Source of the DNA: Olavius sp. associated proteobacterium Delta 1
Lineage (GTDB): Bacteria > Desulfobacterota > Desulfobacteria > Desulfobacterales > JAFDCJ01
Reading direction: 5' to 3'
NCBI GenBank assembly: GCA_902749685.1
Contig: CACVKW010001256.1
Location: forward strand, 1-62,682
DNA length: 62,682 nucleotides
Translations under genes and position numbers: made by a program
Shown: one piece after another, positions 1 through 7,366 of the stretch
Numbering within the stretch: position 1 is the first letter of the stretch
Layout of the letters: the number at the start of each line of letters is the position of its first letter
Notes under the pieces: generated by a model
Database searches by the model: none
Seen by the model: only the letters and a program-made list of their open reading frames with translations
Told to the model about the DNA's origin: nothing

Positions 1-31
1 CAATGAAGACCATTGAAAGTATTGACTGATC

Positions 32-133
32 CTGGATTCTGGTTTCTGGATACTGGATGTCGTTGAAATTCACCGATAGTGTACTGTTAGATATCCAGCC
101 AGCATCGAGTATCAGGCATCCAGCATCTGCCCG
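32..133. repeat. Inverted pair of heptad tracts
   Basis: Two short-period tracts lie in opposite orientation. At 32-59 there are four contiguous 7-base units with core CTGGAT and a variable last base. At 92-133 there are six 7-base units around CCAGCAT, which is the complementary sense (CATCCAG is the reverse complement of CTGGATG). The spacer between the arms is about 32 bases and looks unstructured. The stretch 1-195 has no credible gene. The function is unknown; an RNA of this region could form an imperfect hairpin. Confidence 0.7.
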
Positions 134-195
134 GAAAAAGCAACGATCTCAGACATAACGGCCAGGCTAGATAACAAGAATTTATGCAATGTTAG

Positions 196-345
196 GGTTA
201 TGAACGCCATGGATTCGGGCTGTATTTGACGAAGCTGAAAGATGGCGCGGTGCCTATTGGAATCTGTGGCCTGTTGAAAAGAGAGTCCTTGGAGGATGTC
301 GATGCGGGCTTTGCGTTTCTGCCGGAATTCAGGGGAAAAGGATAG
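196..345 (+). pseudogene. GNAT acetyltransferase remnant
   Basis: Reading from 196 in the frame of the stop at 343, the peptide resembles the central part of a RimJ/RimL-type GNAT acetyltransferase: an LYLTKLKDG strand, then PIGICGL, then an acidic EDVDAGFAFLPEFRGKG block that matches the usual beta-4 and acetyl-CoA pyrophosphate-loop region. The frame is closed by stops on both sides (TAG at 193 and TAG at 343), so only about 49 codons survive, and the next gene starts 12 bases later. This is a fragment of a formerly larger gene, not a functional enzyme. Family assignment is by motif only. Confidence 0.6.
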
Positions 346-357
346 GGCGTTGAATCG

Positions 358-1011
358 ATGATGGAATCTGTACTATTCTCATATTTTCGTATGCCGCTGT
401 TGCTATTATGCACTATTGTGCTTGTGTGTCTTGCCACGGTATTGGATCCACCGGCGGGACAGTTTAGCTGGTTGTTGGAAGTCGGACCCGGACTGGCGGG
501 TATCCTGATCCTGGTCCTGACACACCGCAGACTTCCGATGTCCCACATGGTATATTTTTGTGTTTTCTTTCACATGTTCATATTAATTTACGGCGGCTAC
601 TATACCTACGCCGAAACGCCTCTGGGGAATTGGGCAAAAGAGGCTTTTGACCTTAACCGCAACCATTATGATAGAGTGGGACACATAGCGCTCGGCGTAT
701 TCCCGGCATTCGTCATCCGGGAAGTGCTGCTTCGAAAAACCCCATTGCAAAGAGGGGGCTGGCTCTATTTTATTGTCCTCAGTATCGTGCTGGCGGTAGC
801 CGCATTCTGGGAACTTCTCGAATGGTGGATTGCATTGCTGGTAGCAACCGACGTCGGCACTGCATTTCTGGGTTCACAGGGAGATATATGGGATGCTCAG
901 TGGGATATGTTCCTGGCCCTGGTTGGCGCCGGAATTGCCTTGCCCCTGTTATCGGGTTTCCACGACCGATCCATGGCAAAAATCGGTAAGTTAAATCCCA
1001 ATTACGTATAA
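358..1011 (+). CDS. DUF2238 (YjdF-like) membrane protein
   Basis: A 217-residue integral membrane protein. It matches the DUF2238/YjdF family in its central signature: a YGGYYTYAETPLG segment, then NRNHYDRVGHIALG, a helix with REVLLRK, and a later WELLEWW helix followed by GSQGDIWDAQWDM. Five or six hydrophobic segments can be seen, with the conserved polar motifs placed between them, as in the family. Two ATG codons stand in tandem at 358 and 361 and either could be used. The molecular function of the family is not known. The gene follows directly on the broken acetyltransferase, so its own promoter is not obvious. Confidence 0.85.
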   Translation: MMESVLFSYFRMPLLLLCTIVLVCLATVLDPPAGQFSWLLEVGPGLAGILILVLTHRRLPMSHMVYFCVFFHMFILIYGGYYTYAETPLGNWAKEAFDLNRNHYDRVGHIALGVFPAFVIREVLLRKTPLQRGGWLYFIVLSIVLAVAAFWELLEWWIALLVATDVGTAFLGSQGDIWDAQWDMFLALVGAGIALPLLSGFHDRSMAKIGKLNPNYV

Positions 1012-1163
1012 TGTGAACTTATGGCATTCTCCTATCCATACTTTAGTTTCGGCCCTTTTCGAATGCTTCAAACGGTGGTATTGATGGATTTTGAAATGGA
1101 TGAGGATCGTTTCATAGTCGTGCGATCCACAGAAGCATTAGAAGCTGAATTACTAAACCTAAT

Positions 1164-1185
1164 ACCTGAATCTTGCATTAAAATT
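1164..1185. repeat. 22-bp repeat, copy 1
   Basis: A 22-base word beginning ACCTGAATCTTGC and ending ATTAAAATT occurs here and again, identically, at 42667-42688. Here it lies just before the cupin gene, in a region (1012-1198) with no convincing gene. The other copy lies in the intergenic space after ydbL. A 22-base exact match between two AT-rich intergenic sites 41 kb apart is unlikely by chance, but the origin (mobile-element end, shared regulatory site) cannot be told from two copies. Confidence 0.5.
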
Positions 1186-1198
1186 TTTGGTGAAAAAA

Positions 1199-1564
1199 AT
1201 GCATGGTAAATCGATCAATCTCCAGGACAAGTTAGCCAAATTTTCTGATCATTGGTCACCGAAGATCATCGCCCAGATGAATGACTATCATTTCAAGCTT
1301 GTGAAATTTCAAGGTGATTTTGTATGGCATCACCATGATGATACGGATGAGGTATTCATCGTACTGGAAGGAGAAATGACGATTGACTTCAAGACCGATA
1401 AAGTTGATTTGAAAACAGGCGATATGTTTGTCGTACCCAAAGGTACGGGGCATAAGCCCTTTGCCGGTCAGGAGTGTAAAGTCCTGCTTGTCGAACCGGC
1501 CGGAACCGTCAACACCGGCGATGCGGGTGGTGGAATGACGGCAGAGCAAGATGTTTGGATTTAA
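1199..1564 (+). CDS. Small cupin-domain protein
   Basis: A 121-residue single-domain cupin. Motif 1 is visible as WHHHDDTDEVFIVLEGEM, giving the two histidines, the glutamate and the glycine of the metal-binding pattern G(X)5HXH(X)3-4E(X)6G. Motif 2 is GDMFVVPKGTGHKP with the third histidine. The protein ends soon after the beta barrel, and the glycine-rich tail is short. I chose the ATG at 1199; a GTG at 1190 and a TTG at 1187 are in frame upstream. Cupins of this size are often isomerase or sugar-binding-like and the substrate cannot be predicted. Confidence 0.85.
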   Translation: MHGKSINLQDKLAKFSDHWSPKIIAQMNDYHFKLVKFQGDFVWHHHDDTDEVFIVLEGEMTIDFKTDKVDLKTGDMFVVPKGTGHKPFAGQECKVLLVEPAGTVNTGDAGGGMTAEQDVWI

Positions 1565-1594
1565 TTCCTTTAATTCTAATTCAATGGTGAAAAA

Positions 1595-1882
1595 ATGGAA
1601 AAAATATTTGATGGCAAAAAGACTGCCAAATTGGGCACGGCAAAGAATCCGGCTGCGGTTCATGTCAAAACCAAAAAAAGAATGAACGAGGTGGCTGCAA
1701 TATTTAAAAAAAACGACTGGAAATACTCAATTGAATTGGAGCCGGATAAGCCTGAAGATATCAACGATTTAGATTTATTGTTGAATCCTCCTGAAACTGT
1801 GATTGCCGAAAAGAAAATTGGTCGCAACGAACCCTGCCCCTGCGGCAGCGGCAAGAAGTATAAAAAATGCTGCGGTCAATAG
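1595..1882 (+). CDS. SEC-C motif protein
   Basis: A 95-residue protein ending in a SEC-C metal-binding motif: NEPCPCGSGKKYKKCC at residues 78-93, with C81, C83, C92 and C93 in the CXC-X8-CC spacing. The motif binds zinc in SecA and in many small proteins. The N-terminal two thirds (KTAKLGTAKNPAAVHVKTKKR and following) matches a conserved small family seen across Proteobacteria (PBPRA1643-type), whose role is unknown. It starts 30 bases after the cupin gene and may be cotranscribed with it. Confidence 0.85.
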   Translation: MEKIFDGKKTAKLGTAKNPAAVHVKTKKRMNEVAAIFKKNDWKYSIELEPDKPEDINDLDLLLNPPETVIAEKKIGRNEPCPCGSGKKYKKCCGQ

Positions 1883-1965
1883 CGCGAGCAACCCCCAGCG
1901 TATAAATCGTTATCTTTCGATTGATGCAATCGGGTAATTAATAATGCAATTTATGATGAGGTTAA

Positions 1966-2790
1966 ATGCTCAAAGTTGAACAACATTACAGTCTCGGTAA
2001 TCTGGAACAAACCATTCTTCTGGCCCTGGAAAGGGCCGGCAAAGAAATGGATCAATTGACCCTGGATGATCTGGCACAGATAGACGAATTTCATATTCGC
2101 GGTCCTGAAGCCACCAGCGAGATGGCAGAAGAAATTGGCCTTGACGAAAAGATGCAAATCCTTGATGTGGGAAGTGGGCTCGGTGGACCATCACGACGCC
2201 TGGCCGCCAACTACGGATGTCGCGTGACCGGATTGGATTTAACCGAAGCATATTGCCGGGTCGCCGAGGCACTGAGCATCCGCCTGGGCCTTGGCCATCT
2301 CGTATCATACCACACCGGTAACGCCCTGGATATGCCTTTCGAAGACATGCGCTTTGACGTCCTGTGGACCCAGCATGCAGCAATGAATATCGGCGAAAAA
2401 GCTCAGCTCTATTCCGAGATGTACCGCGTCCTGAAACCGGGCGGCCACCTTGCGATTTATGACGTTGTCGCCGGTCCGGGCGGCGAAGTTTATTACCCGG
2501 TGCCATGGGCTCGCGATCCTTCGATCAGTTTCCTCACCACGGAGGATGAAATGCGTCATTTCCTCGAAGCAACGGGATTTAATATTACGTCATGGCGCGA
2601 CACAACCGATGCCGGCCTGGCCTGGTTTGCAGCCAAATCGGCCCAAATCAAAAAACAGGGAAAACCAATCGTAGGCTATCACCTCCTGCTGGGAGCGGAT
2701 TTCCCGCAGATGGCACGCAACCAGCTTCGCGGTTTCAAAGAAAATCGCATGGCCCTGCTGCAGGTCATCGCCAAACGGCCCGCAAATTAA
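1966..2790 (+). CDS. SAM-dependent methyltransferase, glycine/sarcosine type
   Basis: A 274-residue class I methyltransferase. Motif I is ILDVGSGLGG at residues 65-74, followed by the acidic GLDLTEAY strand end and a late VLKPGGHLAIYD motif. The N-terminal HYSLGNLE and the MNIGEKAQLYSEMYRVLKPGG block resemble the sarcosine/dimethylglycine and phosphoethanolamine N-methyltransferases, so a small amine is a plausible acceptor. A GAGG ribosome site precedes the ATG. The next gene, 104 bases downstream, is a membrane methyltransferase of the phospholipid type, which hints at choline-lipid or betaine chemistry, but that is inference. Confidence 0.8.
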   Translation: MLKVEQHYSLGNLEQTILLALERAGKEMDQLTLDDLAQIDEFHIRGPEATSEMAEEIGLDEKMQILDVGSGLGGPSRRLAANYGCRVTGLDLTEAYCRVAEALSIRLGLGHLVSYHTGNALDMPFEDMRFDVLWTQHAAMNIGEKAQLYSEMYRVLKPGGHLAIYDVVAGPGGEVYYPVPWARDPSISFLTTEDEMRHFLEATGFNITSWRDTTDAGLAWFAAKSAQIKKQGKPIVGYHLLLGADFPQMARNQLRGFKENRMALLQVIAKRPAN

Positions 2791-2894
2791 CTTTGCATCA
2801 GTCAGGCAATTTGTGAATTTTAATATTTTCAGGCTCTTAAAAATCCACCTGGAAAGCCGCATCTTGTAAAGCATCTGTCAAAAGGGAAAGTGTC

Positions 2895-3566
2895 GTGCCT
2901 CAGATTCAGCTCATCTTTGAAAAACAATGGCTCCACATTTTGGCTCTGGCCGGTTTAATAGCCGGCCTGGTTTTGCTCGGCACATCAGACAGCTTCCAGG
3001 CCGGAAGTCTATTGGGTGTCGATACGATGATCTGGTTTCGGCTTGCTGTTGCAATAGCGATCACGCATCAGGTACTGGTCTGGTTCTGCTGGCGAACCCA
3101 GCTTCATTTGTCCCTGCTGACCCGCCTGTTGGGTGATAACGGATTTACCGTCTATGCGGTTTTATTTTCCATCTTCGGCATCGCCCGGGTTGTGGCCGTC
3201 TTTATCCTGGCCATCGCAAATCGCAACACCATCCCGCTGGAATTGGCTGCCTTGAGAATTTTGGCCGTACTGATGGCAATTCCGGCAGTCTACCTGTTTT
3301 ATTCAGTCAAACGCTACTTCGGTTTCAAACGCGCCTTTGGGGTCGACCATTTTGACCCATCGTATCGATCCCTACCGTTTGTTAAAAAAGGTATCTTCCG
3401 CTTCACAAGCAACGGCATGTATACCTTCGGGTTTTTTCTGCTGTGGGTTCCGGGATTGTGGTATGGGTCAATTGCAGCACTGTGTGCGGCATTGTTTAAC
3501 CATTTGTATATCTGGATCCACTATTATTCTACGGAATTGCCGGATATTAAAAGAATTTACGGTTAA
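2895..3566 (+). CDS. Membrane protein, phospholipid methyltransferase-like
   Basis: A 223-residue protein with about six hydrophobic segments starting at residue 10. The C-terminal end, with a HYYSTELPDIKRIYG tail, is typical of the PEMT/isoprenylcysteine-methyltransferase-like membrane fold (phospholipid methyltransferase family), where the matching region carries the SAM-contacting residues. A GGMYTFGF-like NGMYT segment just before the last helices also fits. The start is GTG at 2895, preceded by AAAGGGAAAG. Acceptor specificity (phosphatidylethanolamine or other) is not shown by the sequence. Confidence 0.65.
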   Translation: MPQIQLIFEKQWLHILALAGLIAGLVLLGTSDSFQAGSLLGVDTMIWFRLAVAIAITHQVLVWFCWRTQLHLSLLTRLLGDNGFTVYAVLFSIFGIARVVAVFILAIANRNTIPLELAALRILAVLMAIPAVYLFYSVKRYFGFKRAFGVDHFDPSYRSLPFVKKGIFRFTSNGMYTFGFFLLWVPGLWYGSIAALCAALFNHLYIWIHYYSTELPDIKRIYG

Positions 3567-3675
3567 TTAATCCGACCGGTGCAACATCAAAATATTTTCG
3601 TCAGGTTTCAAAGGCCAAATAGGGCTATCTACTCTGGATTTCTTATTTTTCAGGCTGGCGTAATTAGGAGGAACA

Positions 3676-3918
3676 ATGACTTTCGAAACAATCCGTGCCG
3701 TATTTGCGTGGTGTACCGTAATCAATATGGGACTGCTGCTATGGTGGTTGGTATTTTTCATCCTGGCTCATGAATGGATGTACCGCTACCACTGCAAATG
3801 GTTCAAATTGTCTGAAGAAAAATTCGATACCATTCATTATGCGGGGATGGCTATTTTTAAAATCGGAATATTCCTGTTCAACCTGGTTCCGTACCTGGCC
3901 ATGCGAATCGTTGGTTGA
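3676..3918 (+). CDS. DUF6868-type small membrane protein
   Basis: An 80-residue protein with two hydrophobic helices (about 8-30 and 57-75) separated by an amphipathic loop WMYRYHCKWFKLSEEKFD. The combination of the KWFKLSEEKFDTIHY motif and size matches a widespread short membrane family of unknown function (DUF6868). A very strong ribosome site, TAGGAGGAACA, precedes the ATG, so the gene is probably well translated. It stands alone, 109 bases after the membrane methyltransferase. Confidence 0.75.
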   Translation: MTFETIRAVFAWCTVINMGLLLWWLVFFILAHEWMYRYHCKWFKLSEEKFDTIHYAGMAIFKIGIFLFNLVPYLAMRIVG

Positions 3919-4384
3919 TTTTGGGTTGTCCGGCGGGAAATTGATTGGCCTGCACGCTATCATCGACTTTAGACGATCGGTCCGTGATCTAACATCGCTC
4001 TCGTATACCAGGGCCTCGATGGTGTTTTGCCCCGCTGCAGGCAGAACAAGGCGGTCGTTGCATGGGAAGCTGCAAATTTCTTGCTGCCAGGGGATGTTTC
4101 ATTTCAATGGTAATATCAAGCTCGGCCGTTGATGCGGCCATTTCGGTTTCCGCATCTTCGGTGCTGATGGATTGCAATTGAATACCCATTTTCTGTAAGG
4201 CCTTACGGGTGGCTTTTGTCTATTATCCACTATCGCATATCATTTCTTGACCTCTCTGAGATTTAGGTTTATGAATAAATCCCCGTCTGCGTCCAGCTTG
4301 AAAATGGATAGCGACACCCACAATTATTCAATTTTTATTAGTTTATTCCGGCTTATCCGGGATAAATATTACAGGGAATTCATT
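3919..4384. other. Intergenic region without clear gene
   Basis: This stretch has no gene I can support. A minus-strand open frame at 3989-4189 encodes a 66-residue peptide without any motif I know and with an unlikely cysteine/proline-rich end. It may be a decayed gene. The in-frame extension of the dCMP deaminase upstream of 4385 is also not protein-like. Confidence 0.4.
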
Positions 4385-4882
4385 ATGGTATTTAACCACA
4401 AAAAGGCAGCAGATGATCAGCGGCCTTCCTGGGATGAGTACTTTATGGAAATGGCCGATACCGTCTCGAAAAGAGCAACTTGTGACCGGGGTAAAAGCGG
4501 CTGCGTCATTGTGCGTGACAAGCAATTGCTGGTGTCAGGGTATGTCGGATCACCGATGGGCTTTCCCCATTGCGATGAGGTCGGCCACCAGATGAAACAG
4601 GTCACTCACGAAGACGGCACCACCACGGACCACTGCATGCGTACGATCCATGCGGAACAAAACGCTGTTTGCCAGGCCGCCAAACTCGGTATCGCCATAA
4701 ACGGCGCAACAATCTATACCCGCATGACCCCCTGTCGAACCTGCGCCATGCTGATTATAAACTGCGGCATCAAACGGGTGGTTTGCGAGCGCAAGTATCA
4801 CGCCGGCTGGGAATCAGAGGACATGTTTAAGACAGCCGGCGTTGAACTGGATTACCAGTATGATGAGCTCCAGGAGTATTAA
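4385..4882 (+). CDS. dCMP deaminase (ComEB-like)
   Basis: A 165-residue cytidine/deoxycytidylate deaminase that converts dCMP to dUMP and so feeds dTMP synthesis. The zinc site is complete: HAE at residues 89-91 (His ligand and proton-shuttle Glu) and PCRTC at 116-120 with both cysteine ligands. The N-terminal WDEYFMEMAD and the TCDRGKSGCVIV strand match the dCMP deaminase/ComEB subgroup. The open frame runs back to 4247, but the ATG at 4385 has an AGGGA site eight bases upstream and begins just before the conserved region, so I use it. Confidence 0.92.
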   Translation: MVFNHKKAADDQRPSWDEYFMEMADTVSKRATCDRGKSGCVIVRDKQLLVSGYVGSPMGFPHCDEVGHQMKQVTHEDGTTTDHCMRTIHAEQNAVCQAAKLGIAINGATIYTRMTPCRTCAMLIINCGIKRVVCERKYHAGWESEDMFKTAGVELDYQYDELQEY

Positions 4883-4953
4883 AACGTACCGGAATTTCTA
4901 CAATTTATTGGAATCACAGTGCTTATTGTAGACATTGTCTTGGTAAGCCGCAT

Positions 4954-5208
4954 GGAATGATGGAATAGTGGAATGCTGGAAGACTGGGTCGAATGGGCCG
5001 ACAAAGGTCCATTCTAAAAAAAATGTTGTATCTACTTTTTATGATGATGCCCGTCAGACACCCATTTTCTGCTTTTACCCCGGAAAATACGCCGCTGCTA
5101 CGAGAAAGCCAATACAAGTATATTCGTTTTGATTCTCTAGACCCACCATTCCACTATCCCAAAAACCCATGATTCCAATATTCCAGAATTCCAACATTCC
5201 AATTGGGG
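4954..5208. repeat. Inverted pair of octad tracts
   Basis: Arm 1 (4954-4985) is four 8-base units and arm 2 (5145-5208) is eight 8-base units in the opposite sense, all in strict phase. Written on one strand, the unit is GGAAT-NN-T. The variable dinucleotides are GA, AG, GC in arm 1, with one degenerate unit, and GT, TC, AT, CA, AG, GG in the reverse complement of arm 2, so almost every unit differs from the rest only in the spacer. A small GGGGC/GCCCC hairpin follows at about 5205-5217. The region 4883-5229 contains no gene. Confidence 0.8.
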
Positions 5209-5229
5209 CGAAGCCCCTAACTTGTCCAT

Positions 5230-5748
5230 ATGACGGCCAATAATATTCACATCAGAGAAGCCGATTCCCACGATATTTCTCTATTATCCCATCTGATTCG
5301 GCAGGCCTACCGCGACGTTGCTGATAGATTCAATCTGACGCCTGACAATTGCCCCAAACACCCATCCAACTGCCATGACAAATGGATAGAAAACGATTTC
5401 AAGAGAGGGGTCGTTTACTATATCCTGGAATGCGACGACTCACCCATCGCTTGCGCGGCAATTGAAAAAGCCGAGCCCGGTCATTGCTATCTCGAACGTC
5501 TGGCAGTCACACCACCGCACCGAAACAGCGGTTTTGGAAAAGTGCTGACCAAGCATGTCTTTGCTGAGGCCCGAGCCTTGGGAGCGCGAAGTGTTGGCAT
5601 CGGAATAATCTCCGAACAAACTGAATTGAAATCCTGGTATCGAAAAATCGGATTTGTTGAAAAAGAGACCAAACGATTTCCTCATTTACCCTTCCTGGTT
5701 GCTTTCATGACATATACGCTGACGAGCGACAATGATAAATCGAGTTAA
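5230..5748 (+). CDS. GNAT family N-acetyltransferase
   Basis: A 172-residue acetyltransferase of the GNAT fold. The acetyl-CoA loop is seen in RLAVTPPHRNSGFGKVL (the R/Q-x-x-G-x-G/A pattern, here R-N-S-G-F-G), preceded by the YLERL strand, and followed by the ELKSWYRKIGF motif that closes the domain. The N-terminal IREADSHDISLL is the usual first strand and helix. The substrate is unknown. The start at 5230 lies right after the octad repeat region, leaving little room for a conventional ribosome site. Confidence 0.88.
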   Translation: MTANNIHIREADSHDISLLSHLIRQAYRDVADRFNLTPDNCPKHPSNCHDKWIENDFKRGVVYYILECDDSPIACAAIEKAEPGHCYLERLAVTPPHRNSGFGKVLTKHVFAEARALGARSVGIGIISEQTELKSWYRKIGFVEKETKRFPHLPFLVAFMTYTLTSDNDKSS

Positions 5749-5798
5749 GTCAATTAAGCGCCGGAAAGATAATTCGCAGCATACGAAAAAAGGAAGTA

Positions 5799-6425
5799 AT
5801 GCCGAATATAGGCCTCGTCGTGGCAATGCGGAGCGAAGTTCCGCATATGTTGAAAAATACAACCGGTATTTACCGGATCGAGAATAATGCCATCGGGCTC
5901 GCGGTAAGCGGAATCGGGCCGAAAAAGGCCCGCCGCACAACGCAGCAAGTGTGCACCGGATCGCTAGGTTTTATGCCGGATTTGCTGATTAACGCGGGCT
6001 TTTGCGGTGCCGTACGCCATGACCTGAATATCGGGCATCTTGTCCTTGCGAATCTCATCGCTTATCGTGACCGGGAACTGCAGCTTGAAAATTCACCTGT
6101 TGAAAAAGTTGCCGCTCTTTTAGTAGGATCCGAATACCAGGTCGGTAAGCTGCAGACATTTAACTGGCCGGTTCTGTCCAGAGCCAGGGTGTCCGGCGCC
6201 ACACTTGCAGTCGACATGGAGTCCTTTGCCATCGCACAAACAGCCGCAACGTATCAAATCCCGGCCTTAATTATTAAAGCTGTCAGTGATATTGTACCGC
6301 AGCACGCCGGTCTGTTCAGTCTGCTGTCCCTGGTGCGAAATTTAAAGATTAATACCAAAACGGCCCGGAACCGCTTAAGTATGGTCGTTAAAAAAATATT
6401 CGAAGAACAGAATCTATTTGACTAA
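5799..6425 (+). CDS. Nucleoside phosphorylase/nucleosidase family protein
   Basis: A 208-residue member of the PNP/UDP phosphorylase superfamily (MTA/SAH nucleosidase, futalosine hydrolase, hopanoid-associated phosphorylase and relatives). Visible marks are the N-terminal IGLVVAMRSEVPHM, the VSGIGPKKAR phosphate-loop region, DLLINAGFCGAV, the VDMESFAIAQTA motif that holds the ribose-binding ME pair, and VSDIV near the end where the family has its catalytic Asp. It is slightly shorter than typical members. An AGGAAG site precedes the ATG. Which nucleoside is cleaved cannot be decided. Confidence 0.75.
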   Translation: MPNIGLVVAMRSEVPHMLKNTTGIYRIENNAIGLAVSGIGPKKARRTTQQVCTGSLGFMPDLLINAGFCGAVRHDLNIGHLVLANLIAYRDRELQLENSPVEKVAALLVGSEYQVGKLQTFNWPVLSRARVSGATLAVDMESFAIAQTAATYQIPALIIKAVSDIVPQHAGLFSLLSLVRNLKINTKTARNRLSMVVKKIFEEQNLFD

Positions 6426-6450
6426 TTACTCCGCCCTGAAAGATAGCAAT

Positions 6451-6514
6451 ACCCGGTTAGGATAAAACATACTGGCCGTTTGAAACAGGTTAGAATGTTT
6501 TGATGTTATCCGGG
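6451..6514 (+). promoter_or_regulatory. Imperfect hairpin in metF leader
   Basis: Two arms, ending AAAACAT (6464-6470) and beginning ATGTTTT (6495-6501), pair perfectly over seven bases, and their outer ends CCCGG/CCGGG pair again with an internal mismatch zone between. The element lies 42 bases upstream of the methylenetetrahydrofolate reductase gene. No T-run follows, so it is not a standard terminator. It may be a leader structure or an operator. Confidence 0.3.
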
Positions 6515-6556
6515 CGGATTAATTACAAGAAACGCCTTTAAACCGGGGATAATGAC

Positions 6557-7366
6557 ATGACAGAGGACAATTTCACGGTCACGATCGAAGTCGTGCCGCC
6601 GACCGGCCCCGATGCCGCCCCCCTGCTGGCAGCATTGGAGCCGCTGGTCGACTTGGCCTTCGATGGATTCAGCGTCGCCACCAACCCGGTTGCCAAGCCG
6701 CATATGAGTGCCATGGCACTGTGCGCGCTGCTGCAGAAAAAAACAGGGAAACCGGCTGTATTGCACTGTACCACCCGCGACCATAATCGCCTGAGCCTCC
6801 AGGGAATGCTGTGGGGCGCGCGAGCCCTGGGGATCGAGACCGTTCTGATCGCCACGGGCGACTTCATCGCCCTGGGCGATCGAGCGCACACGACCAGCGT
6901 GCGTGATCTGGATGTGTTCGATCTGGTGCGTATGGCACGCGAGGCTGAGCTGCGCACCGGCGTTGTGTTCGACACCCACCCTGAATCAAACGGGCTGGAG
7001 AAGGCCGTGCGACGGCTGGCAAGCAAAGTCGAAGCCGGGGCTCACTTTGCGGTTACCCAGCCGGTGTATGACGAGGCGAGTGCCACTCAGCTGATCGAGG
7101 CGACGCAACACCTTAAAATTCCCATCATTCTGGGAATCCTGCCGCTGCGCACGCCCCGCCATGCCGAGTTTTTGCACCGCAAGGTCGCCGGCATTGCTGT
7201 ACCGGAGCAGGTTCGCAACCGGATGCAGGGTGCCGATGATCCGGTGGCGGAAGGTGTGGCGAATGCCGGCGAGATGTTGGCAATTGCACGCAAGCATTTT
7301 GCCGGGGCCTGCCTGATGCCGCCCTTCGATCACTATGAGGTGTTGTTTGATATTCTGGCGGATTAA
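6557..7366 (+). CDS. Methylenetetrahydrofolate reductase family protein
   Basis: A 269-residue TIM-barrel flavoprotein-type enzyme of the MTHFR family, which reduces 5,10-methylene-THF to 5-methyl-THF. Visible: the VTIEVVPP first strand with the catalytic Glu, HCTTRDHNRLSLQGMLWGARALGI, the VLIATGD strand-loop that contacts FAD, and FAVTQPVYDEAS. The arrangement resembles the reductase half of bifunctional homocysteine methyltransferase/MTHFR proteins. By eye its codons are markedly more GC-rich at third positions than those of neighbours, which may mean recent transfer. It is convergent with and touches the lon gene (stop to stop at 7366/7367). Confidence 0.85.
   Translation: MTEDNFTVTIEVVPPTGPDAAPLLAALEPLVDLAFDGFSVATNPVAKPHMSAMALCALLQKKTGKPAVLHCTTRDHNRLSLQGMLWGARALGIETVLIATGDFIALGDRAHTTSVRDLDVFDLVRMAREAELRTGVVFDTHPESNGLEKAVRRLASKVEAGAHFAVTQPVYDEASATQLIEATQHLKIPIILGILPLRTPRHAEFLHRKVAGIAVPEQVRNRMQGADDPVAEGVANAGEMLAIARKHFAGACLMPPFDHYEVLFDILAD

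Noticed and set aside
1021..1209. Open frame of 62 codons between the YjdF-like gene and the cupin
   Set aside because: No ribosome site, no recognisable motif, overlaps the cupin start, and contains the 22-base repeat; more likely intergenic.
3989..4189. Minus-strand 66-codon open frame
   Set aside because: Unusual composition at its end, no family motif, no ribosome site; at most a decayed gene.
5201..5217. GGGGC/GCCCC hairpin as a rho-independent terminator
   Set aside because: Short stem and no T-run after it on either strand; it is better seen as part of the repeat region.
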